Assembly: GCA_903907865.1 (NCBI GenBank)
Contig: CAIVPR010000117.1
Span: forward strand, 16,798-80,797
Reading direction: 5' to 3'
Source: an uncultured Acidobacteriia bacterium
GTDB taxonomy: Bacteria; Acidobacteriota; Terriglobia; Bryobacterales; Bryobacteraceae
DNA length: 64,000 bases
Shown here: positions 43,468 through 52,788 of the stretch, in pieces
Layout: each line of letters begins with the position of its first letter
How positions within the stretch are numbered: position 1 is the first letter of the stretch
Program-made: the position numbers and the translations under genes
The notes under the pieces: model-generated
Seen by the model: only the letters and a program-made list of their open reading frames with translations
Database searches by the model: none
Told to the model about the DNA's origin: nothing

Positions 43468-44894
43468 TGATTTGCCGGACCTCCGAAACCACCGCGTCCG
43501 CCACGGCCACCACGGCCGCCCGGAGCGTCTTCAACCGGCGGCTCGAACTTCGCGCCGTCCACAAACACGTACTTCACCTTGGTTGCCGTGGCGAACAGGT
43601 CGCCGTCGGCCACCACCAGATTGGCGATTTTGCCCTTGTCGATGCTGCCGAGCCGGTTCTCCACGCCAAAAATCTCGGCGGTTGAAAGCGTCAGGGCCCG
43701 CACCGCGGCCGCCGGGTCCAGCCCTGCGTCGATGGCCTTCTTGACGGCGGCCTTGATCTCGCGCGGAGTCGCCAAGCCGTCGGAGTAGAACGCGAATTTG
43801 ACGCCGGCCTTCGCCAGTGCGCCTGCGGTCGACGGGGCCTTTTCACGCAATTGCAGCGTGCGGATCGGTTCCTCCAGCGTCGGATCGGCGTCGGCTGCAC
43901 GCTCGGGGTACTTCAGGCTGAGCAGGACGGGATTGCCCGCCTTCTTCAGCGCATCGGCCGACCGCCACGCCTCATGCCCGCCGTAGAGGATGGCATTCAG
44001 CTTCAGTTCCTTCGTGAAGGCAAGCATCCGCTCAATCTCGACTTCGCGGGTCGCCGGGATCAGCACCCTCGGACTGGCGAGGACGCCTTCCAAAGTCCGG
44101 TCGTAGGCCGGTCGCTGCAAGCCCTGCGGATGTTTGGCGTAAATGTCCTTGGCCAGTTTGTAGTGCCCGGCGTCCAAGTAGATCTGGCGGATGTAGGCGA
44201 TCACGCCCATCAGCGATCCGGGATATCCCCGGCCGCCACCGCCGCGTCCGCCACTGCCCAGAGTCACATACTGCCCGATCGCAGGTTCCACAACCAAGTC
44301 CCCTGCGCGTTCGCCGAAGAGGTTGATGACGCTTCCCTGCCCTGAAAAGATGTTGCCTGTCGGAAAACTGACAGCCGAGGTGAAACCGCCGTTGCGCTGC
44401 GTTTCTAGAATCCGGTCATTAGGATAGACCTGGTCGGAAGCCTTGAGGTAGGCCATGTTGGAGGGCCTGTCCTCGGGTCCGCGCGACGGCGTCGTGGCGA
44501 CCGCCGTGGTGGTCGCGGTCGGAGCCGCAACAGGCGTCGCGGCTGCCGCTGCGCGACCGCCCCCGCCCCGTCCGCCCGCGCCAAGCGCCGGTGTGGCCGG
44601 TGGCGAATTGGTCTGTCCCCAATTGTCGAGGCCGTCGATCAAGCCGGGGTAAACGCTCAGTCCCTTGCAGTCGACCACCCAGGCGTCGGCGGGAACCGCT
44701 GTGTTCGCGTCCCCGACCGCCTCGATCAACCCGTCGCGCACCACGACGGTTCCGTGTTCGATCACCGGGCCGGATACCCGGACAATCCTGGCGTCCTTCA
44801 ACGCCCAGGATCCTTTCGATTGTGCCTGCAGGCCGAGTGCGCCCGCGCCGGTCAGCGCGAGTACGGCCAGCAGCGTTCCATGCCGTTGTCCCAT
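43464..44894 (-). CDS. Exported amidohydrolase-like protein with Gly/Arg-rich tracts, HxH missing
   Basis: First gene of the amidohydrolase operon, 476 aa, with a signal peptide (to LGLQAQ). The ATG at 44894 has AAGGAGTCT upstream. The metal-site strand reads YPGLIDGLDNWGQ, lacking HxH. Two low-complexity insertions (GAGGRGGGGRAAAAATPV near residue 115 and GSGGRGGGGRGYPG near 215) and a C-terminal RGG-rich tail (GGRGGRGGRGGFGG) are unusual for an enzyme. The C-terminal return (KGKIANLVVADGDLF) is normal. Coupled to the next gene by ATGA overlap. Confidence 0.8.
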   Translation of the reverse strand: MGQRHGTLLAVLALTGAGALGLQAQSKGSWALKDARIVRVSGPVIEHGTVVVRDGLIEAVGDANTAVPADAWVVDCKGLSVYPGLIDGLDNWGQTNSPPATPALGAGGRGGGGRAAAAATPVAAPTATTTAVATTPSRGPEDRPSNMAYLKASDQVYPNDRILETQRNGGFTSAVSFPTGNIFSGQGSVINLFGERAGDLVVEPAIGQYVTLGSGGRGGGGRGYPGSLMGVIAYIRQIYLDAGHYKLAKDIYAKHPQGLQRPAYDRTLEGVLASPRVLIPATREVEIERMLAFTKELKLNAILYGGHEAWRSADALKKAGNPVLLSLKYPERAADADPTLEEPIRTLQLREKAPSTAGALAKAGVKFAFYSDGLATPREIKAAVKKAIDAGLDPAAAVRALTLSTAEIFGVENRLGSIDKGKIANLVVADGDLFATATKVKYVFVDGAKFEPPVEDAPGGRGGRGGRGGFGGPANQ

Positions 44895-44901
44895 AGACTC
44901 C

Positions 44902-44931
44902 TTACGTAAAAACACCCCAACCTAATATACT
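44902..44931 (+). promoter_or_regulatory. Candidate promoter of purM
   Basis: TTACGT (44902-44907) and TATACT (44926-44931) are 18 bases apart in the 54-base segment between divergent genes. The leader would be about 11 bases. An inverted repeat TGGTA/TACCA spans 44931-44947, overlapping the leader; no regulator is identified. Confidence 0.4.
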
Positions 44932-44948
44932 GGTATGTTCCCTACCAA

Positions 44949-45989
44949 ATGGCAACAACTGTTTCCTACCGCGACGCAGGCGTGAACATCGACGAGGCGG
45001 ACCGCGCAGTTTCGGCCATCCGCAAGATGGCCCGCGCAACTTTCACCAAGGGTGTGCTCACCGACATCGGATCATTCGGAGGCTGCTTCGCGCTGCCGAA
45101 GATGAAAAAGCCTGTCTTGGTCAGTTCCGTGGACGGGGTCGGAACGAAATTGAAGATCGCCTTCGCGACTGGGAGGCATGACACGGTCGGCGAGGACCTT
45201 GTGAACCACTGTGTCAACGATATCGCAGTCCAAGGCGCGACACCGCTGTTCTTTCTAGACTACCTTGCCGTGGGCAAGCTTGAGGCCGGAGTGGCCGCGC
45301 AGGTGGTTTCCGGCATGGCGCGAGGGTGCAAGACCAACGGCTGCGCCCTGATCGGCGGCGAAACGGCCGAGATGCCCGGTATGTACCTCGACGGCGAATA
45401 CGACCTCGCGGGCACCATCGTGGGCGTCGTCGAACGCGATGCCATGCTGACCGGTAAAAAGGTCAAGGAGGGCGACGCGCTGCTGGCGCTGTCGTCGACC
45501 GGCCTCCACACCAACGGCTACTCGCTGGCTCGAAAGATCCTGCTCGAAGTGGCCAAGTACCCGCTCGACGCTCACATCGCCGAGACCGGGACTGTGCTGG
45601 CAGACGAGTTGCTATCGGTCCACCGCAGCTACCTCAAGCCCATCCAGACGCTGGTGAAGGCGAAGGCGATCGGGGCTGCGGCCCACATCACCGGGGGGGG
45701 CATTACGGACAACCTGCCGCGAGTGCTTCCCGAGGGCTTGGCCGCGTCCATCAACACCAGTTCCTGGACGGTGCCGCCGCTGTTTGAGTTGATGCGGCAG
45801 CTCGGGCAGGTTCCCGTGGACGACTGGCGTCGGACGTTCAACCTTGGCGTTGGCATGATCTTTGTGGTGCCAGCCAAGAAGGTTGAGGACGCCCGCAAGG
45901 CGCTCAAGCGGATCGGCGAAAAGGCGTGGGTGATCGGCGAGATCGTAAAGCAGAAGCAGGACGGCGAACGGGTGGAGTACCACAGCTAG
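44949..45989 (+). CDS. purM: Phosphoribosylformylglycinamidine cyclo-ligase
   Basis: AIR synthetase of 346 aa, making 5-aminoimidazole ribonucleotide in purine biosynthesis. Family motifs are SYRDAGVNIDEADRAV, VSSVDGVGTKLKIAF, MVGEDLVNHCVNDI-like (GEDLVNHCVNDIAVQGA), GGETAEMPGMY and HITGGGITDNLPRVLP. Length matches PurM. Its stop overlaps the GTG of purN (TAGTG), the common purMN arrangement. Divergent from the amidohydrolase operon. Confidence 0.96.
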   Translation: MATTVSYRDAGVNIDEADRAVSAIRKMARATFTKGVLTDIGSFGGCFALPKMKKPVLVSSVDGVGTKLKIAFATGRHDTVGEDLVNHCVNDIAVQGATPLFFLDYLAVGKLEAGVAAQVVSGMARGCKTNGCALIGGETAEMPGMYLDGEYDLAGTIVGVVERDAMLTGKKVKEGDALLALSSTGLHTNGYSLARKILLEVAKYPLDAHIAETGTVLADELLSVHRSYLKPIQTLVKAKAIGAAAHITGGGITDNLPRVLPEGLAASINTSSWTVPPLFELMRQLGQVPVDDWRRTFNLGVGMIFVVPAKKVEDARKALKRIGEKAWVIGEIVKQKQDGERVEYHS

Positions 45990-46600
45990 TGCGTCTGGGC
46001 ATCCTGATTTCCGGGCGCGGGTCGAACTTCGAGGCCATCGCCAACAGCATTTCGAGGGGCAAACTGGACGCCGAAATCGCCATCGTCATCTCCAACCGGC
46101 CCGGTGCCAAGGGCCTTGAGATTGCGACGGCGCGGGGGATTCCCGCCAAGTGCATCCCTTCACGCGGCCTCGACCGCGAGGAGTACGACAAGCTCCTGAT
46201 CGAGGAACTGAAGGCAAACGAGGTGGAGTTGGTCTGTCTCGCGGGTTTCATGCGCCTGTTGAGCGCGAATTTCATCAAGGCGTTCCCCAATCGGGTGCTG
46301 AATATCCATCCGTCGCTGCTGCCCGCGTTTCCGGGCTTGGACGGGCAGAAACAGGCGCTGGACTACGGGGTGAAGATCGCGGGTTGCACCGTGCACTTTG
46401 TGGACGAATTCCTGGATTCGGGGCCGATTGTGCTGCAGTCGGCCGTGCCGGTGCTGGACGACGACGATGTGGATAGCCTCTCGGCGCGGATTTTGGCCCA
46501 GGAGCATGCGACGTATTCGCAGGCAATCCAGTTGATCGCGGAGGAGCGGGTGGTGATCGAGGGCCGGAAGGTGCGGATCCTTCCCGAACGGGCGGCCTGA
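45989..46600 (+). CDS. purN: Phosphoribosylglycinamide formyltransferase
   Basis: GAR transformylase of 203 aa, transferring a formyl group from 10-formyl-THF. GILISGRGSNFEAI binds the phosphate, LNIHPSLLPAFPG carries the active His/Asn region, and DSGPIVLQ contains the catalytic Asp. The GTG at 45989 uses the last base of the purM stop; an upstream start lies inside purM. The phosphoesterase gene follows after one base. fhs, which makes 10-formyl-THF, is 5 kb away on the other strand. Confidence 0.95.
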   Translation: MRLGILISGRGSNFEAIANSISRGKLDAEIAIVISNRPGAKGLEIATARGIPAKCIPSRGLDREEYDKLLIEELKANEVELVCLAGFMRLLSANFIKAFPNRVLNIHPSLLPAFPGLDGQKQALDYGVKIAGCTVHFVDEFLDSGPIVLQSAVPVLDDDDVDSLSARILAQEHATYSQAIQLIAEERVVIEGRKVRILPERAA

Positions 46601-46601
46601 T

Positions 46602-47399
46602 GTGCGGATCGGCTGGCTTTCCGACATCCACCTGAATTTCGTGGCACCCCGGCACCGCCAGGCTTTCTACGACACCGTACGCCGGGAGGCCCCCGACGCG
46701 CTGCTCATCGGGGGTGATATCGGGGAGGCGGATTCCGTCGTTCGCTTCCTGAGCGAGATCGAGCGGGCCTTCGATGTCCCGGTGTATTTCGTACTGGGCA
46801 ACCACGATTTCTACGGCGGCTCCATTGCGGAAGTCCGCCGCCTGGTGGCTGCCGAGACTGCGAATTCTTCCGTACTGCACTGGCTACCAGCGACCGGCGT
46901 GGTTGAGGTGACGCCGAAAACGGCCTTGATCGGCCACGACTCGTGGGCGGATGGAAGGCTGGGAGACTTCTTCCGCTCGGGTGTCCGGCTGAACGACTAT
47001 GTACACATCAGGGAGTTGACAGGCCTCACGACTTCCGAGCTTCACCGCAAGCTGAACCAGTTGGGGGATGAAGCGGCCGAGTTCCTCGAAGCGCGGGCCA
47101 AGGAAGCTCTCGATACCGGTCGTGACGTGTTGGTCCTCACCCATGTTCCACCGTTCCGTGAAGCTTGTTGGCACGAAGGCCAAATCTCCGGCAACGAGTG
47201 GCTGCCGCATTTTGCCTGCCGAGCTGTCGGGGAGCATCTGGCCCGCCTGATGTGCGAATACCCGGACCGGACAATGACCATTCTGTGCGGCCACACCCAT
47301 AGTTCGGGCTTTGTCCAAATCCAAGACAACCTTGCCGTGCACACTGGCGGTGCCGAGTATGGCACACCGAAGCTGCAGAAAGTCTTGGACTTGTGCTAG
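46602..47399 (+). CDS. Metallophosphoesterase
   Basis: Calcineurin-like phosphoesterase of 265 aa. The dinuclear metal motifs are all present: SDIHLN (residues 7-12), GGDIGEAD, LGNHDFYG, LTHVPP and CGHTHSSG. GTG start one base after purN, nine bases before the Uma2 gene, so it belongs to the same transcript. Substrate unknown; members act on nucleic acids, cyclic nucleotides or phosphoproteins. Confidence 0.88.
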   Translation: MRIGWLSDIHLNFVAPRHRQAFYDTVRREAPDALLIGGDIGEADSVVRFLSEIERAFDVPVYFVLGNHDFYGGSIAEVRRLVAAETANSSVLHWLPATGVVEVTPKTALIGHDSWADGRLGDFFRSGVRLNDYVHIRELTGLTTSELHRKLNQLGDEAAEFLEARAKEALDTGRDVLVLTHVPPFREACWHEGQISGNEWLPHFACRAVGEHLARLMCEYPDRTMTILCGHTHSSGFVQIQDNLAVHTGGAEYGTPKLQKVLDLC

Positions 47400-47408
47400 G
47401 TTGAAGTC

Positions 47409-47918
47409 ATGGCCGTCGCAACTGCCATCCCGATTGAAACCTATCTTCGGACCAGCTTCGTGGATCTCGACCGCGAGTTCCGCGATGGCGAACTGGTCGA
47501 ACGATCCATGCCAGATTACTTGCACGGAAAAACACAGGCGCTGCTCTGTGTCTTTTTCATGGCCTTGCGAAAGAGCCTGTCCCTTTTTCCATGTGTCGAA
47601 ACCCGAATGCGCATGCGGTCGGGACGGACACTGATTCCAGACGTGGCCGTGTTCTATCCGACAGAACCGTCACGAATCCCCGACACGCCACCACTGCTCG
47701 CCATTGAGGTTCTTTCGTTGGATGATCCGTTGGCAGAGGTGAGGGCGAAATTGGAAGAGTATCGGACTTGGGGTGTACCCCACGTCTGGTTGGTGGACCC
47801 GCACGCCCAACGACTCTATGACGCGAACGCAAATGGTCCGGGACGGCTGGGCGAGGTGGATCTCTTGGAGATTCCAGAGCTTTCAATCCGCTTGACCGCC
47901 GCTGACGCGTTCGACTAA
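47409..47918 (+). CDS. Uma2-family (DUF820) PD-(D/E)XK nuclease-like protein
   Basis: Single-domain protein of 169 aa. EFRDGELVERSMPDYLHGKTQ, RTLIPDVAVFYP and LLAIEVLSLDDP give the Glu-Asp-(E/V)xK-like PD-(D/E)XK core in the order seen in Uma2 proteins, followed by EEYRTWGVPHVWLVDPHAQRLY. The final Lys of the motif is within KLEEYR. The cellular role of the family is unknown although a restriction-type nuclease fold is established. Last gene of the purMN transcript. Confidence 0.85.
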   Translation: MAVATAIPIETYLRTSFVDLDREFRDGELVERSMPDYLHGKTQALLCVFFMALRKSLSLFPCVETRMRMRSGRTLIPDVAVFYPTEPSRIPDTPPLLAIEVLSLDDPLAEVRAKLEEYRTWGVPHVWLVDPHAQRLYDANANGPGRLGEVDLLEIPELSIRLTAADAFD

Positions 47919-47945
47919 CACCGTCGCCACGTCGTCCTCAACGGG

Positions 47946-49241
47946 TCACTTCTTAGGGTCGACGAGAGCACCGTACAGGGGCGGGCGGCTCAAGGCTGCG
48001 GTCGGGGGTTGGCCGGGGCCGAACATGCGCTGGGTCATGCCGACGAACACCAGATCGTTGACCGGATCGATCCAGAACCAGGTGTCGGCAGCACCCTCCC
48101 AGTAGAAGGTCCCTTTTCCCACAGGCTCGTCGACGAGGGCAGGGTCGGTGTAGACCGAAACGTCGTAGCCGTAGCCGTGGCCGGGTTGCATGGTTTCGCG
48201 GCCGATCGAGAACTCGCCCGTCAGGAGCCGGGCCGGGAGGTGGTTGGAGGCCATCAGGTTCACCGTGGCGGGCGAGAGGATGCGGACGCCGTCGAGTTGG
48301 CCCCCGTTGAGCAACATCTGGGCGAAGCGGGCGTAGTCGCGGGCGGTCGAGGCGAGGCCGCCGCCGCCGGATGGGGCACCGGGGGGCGCGACATAGTCGG
48401 CGAGGGGGCCGTCGGGGGTGCTGATCGGGACCAGACTCCCGTTGGGGCCGCCACCGTAACTGGTGGCGAAACGCGCGCGCTTTTCCTTGGGAACGTAGAA
48501 GGCCGTGTCGGTCATGCGCAGGGGCTTGAAGATGCGCTCGTCGAGGAAGTCGGCGAACGACTTGCCGGTAATGCGTTCGACGATGGCGCCTTGGACGTCC
48601 ATCGAGACGCTGTAGACCCACTTCGTGCCGGGCTGGTACAGGAGCGGGATGGAGGCGAAGGTGCGCATCATGTCGCCCAGATCTTTGGCGGCCATCCAGT
48701 TCTTCGCGGTATAGGCCTTGTCGACGGGCGACGTGCCGAACAGCCCGTAGGTGAACCCGGCAGTGTGGGTCATCAGTTCGCCCATGGTGGGGGGATGGGC
48801 GGGCGGCTCGGTGAGCATGGCACCGGAGGAATCGAGACCCTTGTAGACCCTGACGTCGGCGAATTCGGGGAGGAATTTCGCGATGGGATCGCTCGGGTGC
48901 CACTTGCCCTCCTCGTAGAGGATCATCATGGCGACGCCGGTGACAGGTTTGGTCATCGAGTAGATGCGGAAGATGGCGTCGTCGGTCATGGGGGTTCCGG
49001 CGGCGATGTCCTTGTTTCCGTAGGACTTGATCTCGACGATCTTGCCGTGGCGCTGGACGAGGGTTACGACGCCGGGGAGGCGCTTCTCGTCCACCTCGCG
49101 CTGCATGGTCTCGTGGAGCCGGTTGAGGCGGTCTGTGGAGAAGCCGTAGGTTTCAGGCTTGGCGGCGGGGGTGGTTTGCGCGGGCGCGAAGACCGGGAGG
49201 AAGGCGAGGACGAGGACAGCGAGCGAGCGGCGGATATCCAT
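47946..49241 (-). CDS. Exported serine hydrolase, class C beta-lactamase fold
   Basis: Exported protein of 431 aa, signal peptide to about residue 22 (VFAPAQ). Catalytic SMTK (Ser95, Lys98) lies in FRIYSMTKPVTG, the YxN-like Tyr in WVYSVSMDVQG, and the third motif region near WEGAADTWFW. LMTHTAGFTYG is typical of esterase/D-aminopeptidase-type beta-lactamase relatives (Pfam Beta-lactamase). The ATG at 49241 is preferred to one eight codons upstream. Likely an esterase or peptidase rather than a drug-resistance beta-lactamase. Convergent with the Uma2 gene. Confidence 0.86.
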   Translation of the reverse strand: MDIRRSLAVLVLAFLPVFAPAQTTPAAKPETYGFSTDRLNRLHETMQREVDEKRLPGVVTLVQRHGKIVEIKSYGNKDIAAGTPMTDDAIFRIYSMTKPVTGVAMMILYEEGKWHPSDPIAKFLPEFADVRVYKGLDSSGAMLTEPPAHPPTMGELMTHTAGFTYGLFGTSPVDKAYTAKNWMAAKDLGDMMRTFASIPLLYQPGTKWVYSVSMDVQGAIVERITGKSFADFLDERIFKPLRMTDTAFYVPKEKRARFATSYGGGPNGSLVPISTPDGPLADYVAPPGAPSGGGGLASTARDYARFAQMLLNGGQLDGVRILSPATVNLMASNHLPARLLTGEFSIGRETMQPGHGYGYDVSVYTDPALVDEPVGKGTFYWEGAADTWFWIDPVNDLVFVGMTQRMFGPGQPPTAALSRPPLYGALVDPKK

Positions 49242-49313
49242 AGACGAGGCGGATTCCTTTCTCATACAGGTTACGATATTCCGCGCCCAGACGGCAGGGT
49301 GGTGTGGCCTGGA

Positions 49314-51137
49314 TCAAGCCGCTCCGCTGTAATGCCCCCGCACCTTGCGCGCCGCGGCCCGCCCCACCACTTTGGCCAGATCGTCCTCGCTCGCGGCACG
49401 CACCAGAGTCGAGCTCCCGAACTCCTTCAACAACTTGCGCACTGTGGCATCGCCCACGCCGGGGATCTGGTCCAGTTCCGATGTCAGCGTCCGCGCATTC
49501 CGCCGTGTCCGATGGAACGTGACGGCGAACCGGTGGGCCTCGTCGCGGATCGTCTGGATGAGGTGCAGGATGGGCGAATAGCGGTCCAGAATGACCGGCT
49601 CATTCTCCTGACCCAGCACGTAGACGATCTCTTCGCGCTTGGCGATCGACGCCAGCGGCTGGTTGATCACCCCAATCGCCTCCAAGGCATTCGCCGCCGC
49701 GTGCAGTTGGCCGAGTCCGCCGTCGATCAGCACCAGACCCGGAAATGCCGTGCCTTCCTCCAGCAGGCGGCCGTAGCGACGCGTGACCACCTCGTGCATG
49801 CTGGCGAAGTCGTCGTTGCCCTCCACAGTTCGGATGATGAACTTGCGGTAGTCGGACTTCTTCATCGCCCCGTTCTCCCAAACGACCATGCTGGCGACCT
49901 TGTCGGTGCCCTGAATGTGGGAGATGTCAAAGCACTCGACGCGGCTCACGGGCTCGGGCAGGTTGAGGGCGTCCTGCAGCGCTTCCTTGATCGCAGCCGA
50001 CGACGGCTTGAGCACCCGGAACCGGGCGTCGAAGCTGTGCTTGGCGTTGGTCTCGGCAAGGGTCAGCATGGCCTTCTTTTGGCCGCGCCGGGGTGTGTGG
50101 ATTTCGACCTTGCGCCCCTTCTTCTCGGACAGCAGTTCCTCCATGGTGTCGCTGTCGTCGAAGTCGATGGAAAGATGGATTGCCGACGGCACGTACTGCT
50201 GGTCGAGGTAGATCTGCAGCAGGAGGGACGAGAGGAATTCGGGGGCGTCGAACTCGAACTGGTCCTCCCAGAAGAAGTCGCGGCGGTCAACCACCTGGCC
50301 CTTGCGCAGGTGGAACAGGTTGACCGCGACCAAAGGGGGCTCGGCGTAGTAGGCGATAATGTCGATGTCGTCACCCGAAGCGGCGGCCACCTTCTGGCGC
50401 TCCTCCAGTTCCTCGACCGTGGCGAGCAGGTCGCGCAGGCCCGCCGCCTCCTCGAAGCGCATGTCCTCGGCGGCGGCCTCCATGCGGGTTCGCAGCCCGC
50501 TGGCGAGTTGGCCGAGGCGTCCATCGAGGAACATGCGGACGTTTTTGACCGCGGACCCGAAGGCGTCGATGGTCGTCAGGCCCTCAACGCAGGGCCCGAG
50601 GCAGCGGTGGATGTGGTACTGGAGGCAGGGCTTGGGGTGGTAGCGGGTCAGGTCCACCTTGCAGGAGGGCACCAGGAAATGGCGGTGGATGAAGTGCACC
50701 AGCCGGTGGGCCAGATTGCCGGGGAAGTAGGGGCCGTAGTAGGTGCTGCCGTCCTTGCGCAGACGCCGGGTGACGTAGACGCGGGGGAAGCGCTCGCCGG
50801 TGACCTTGATGTAGGGGTAGGTCTTGTCGTCGCGCAGCAGGACGTTGTAACGGGGCTTGTACTGCTTAATGAGGTTGTTTTCGAGGGCGAGGGCTTCTTT
50901 TTCGTTGTCGACGAGGATGTAGTCGATGTCGCGGGCTTCCGAAATGAGGGTGCCGGTCTTGGCCTCGGCGAGGCGATCCTCGTTGAAGTAGGAGCGGACG
51001 CGGGCACGGAGGCTTTTGGCCTTGCCGACGTAGACGACCTTGCCGGTGCCGTCCTTGTAGAGGTACACGCCGGGTCCGGCGGGCAGTTGCGACGCTTTTT
51101 CCCGGAGTAGTACGAACGCCGATTCCCGCAGGGACAA
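49314..51137 (-). CDS. uvrC: Excinuclease ABC subunit C
   Basis: UvrC of 607 aa, making both incisions in nucleotide-excision repair. GIY-YIG domain at residues 18-100 (GPGVYLYKDGTGKVVYVGKAKSL split around 21-43), a Cys-rich loop (CLQYHIHRCLGPC), a UVR motif (AAAEDMRFEEAAGLRDLL), the RNase H-like 3'-half (VECFDISHIQGT, VLIDGGLGQ) and C-terminal tandem HhH (LDQIPGVGDATVRKLLKEFG). Start is TTG at 51137. It lies 36 bases after fhs on the same strand. Confidence 0.95.
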   Translation of the reverse strand: MSLRESAFVLLREKASQLPAGPGVYLYKDGTGKVVYVGKAKSLRARVRSYFNEDRLAEAKTGTLISEARDIDYILVDNEKEALALENNLIKQYKPRYNVLLRDDKTYPYIKVTGERFPRVYVTRRLRKDGSTYYGPYFPGNLAHRLVHFIHRHFLVPSCKVDLTRYHPKPCLQYHIHRCLGPCVEGLTTIDAFGSAVKNVRMFLDGRLGQLASGLRTRMEAAAEDMRFEEAAGLRDLLATVEELEERQKVAAASGDDIDIIAYYAEPPLVAVNLFHLRKGQVVDRRDFFWEDQFEFDAPEFLSSLLLQIYLDQQYVPSAIHLSIDFDDSDTMEELLSEKKGRKVEIHTPRRGQKKAMLTLAETNAKHSFDARFRVLKPSSAAIKEALQDALNLPEPVSRVECFDISHIQGTDKVASMVVWENGAMKKSDYRKFIIRTVEGNDDFASMHEVVTRRYGRLLEEGTAFPGLVLIDGGLGQLHAAANALEAIGVINQPLASIAKREEIVYVLGQENEPVILDRYSPILHLIQTIRDEAHRFAVTFHRTRRNARTLTSELDQIPGVGDATVRKLLKEFGSSTLVRAASEDDLAKVVGRAAARKVRGHYSGAA

Positions 51138-51173
51138 TGTAGCCTGATTATCCCATGGGGCGGATTGGAGAAG

Positions 51174-52784
<1,611 letters not shown>

Positions 52785-52788
52785 GGGG

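Noticed and set aside
47946..49241. Antibiotic-resistance beta-lactamase
   Set aside because: Motifs fit the broad esterase/peptidase group of the beta-lactamase fold; nothing points to drug hydrolysis.
48009..51110. A 1033-codon open frame on the plus strand
   Set aside because: It lies opposite the serine hydrolase and uvrC genes, which have full family motifs. Long antisense frames are expected in this GC-rich DNA.
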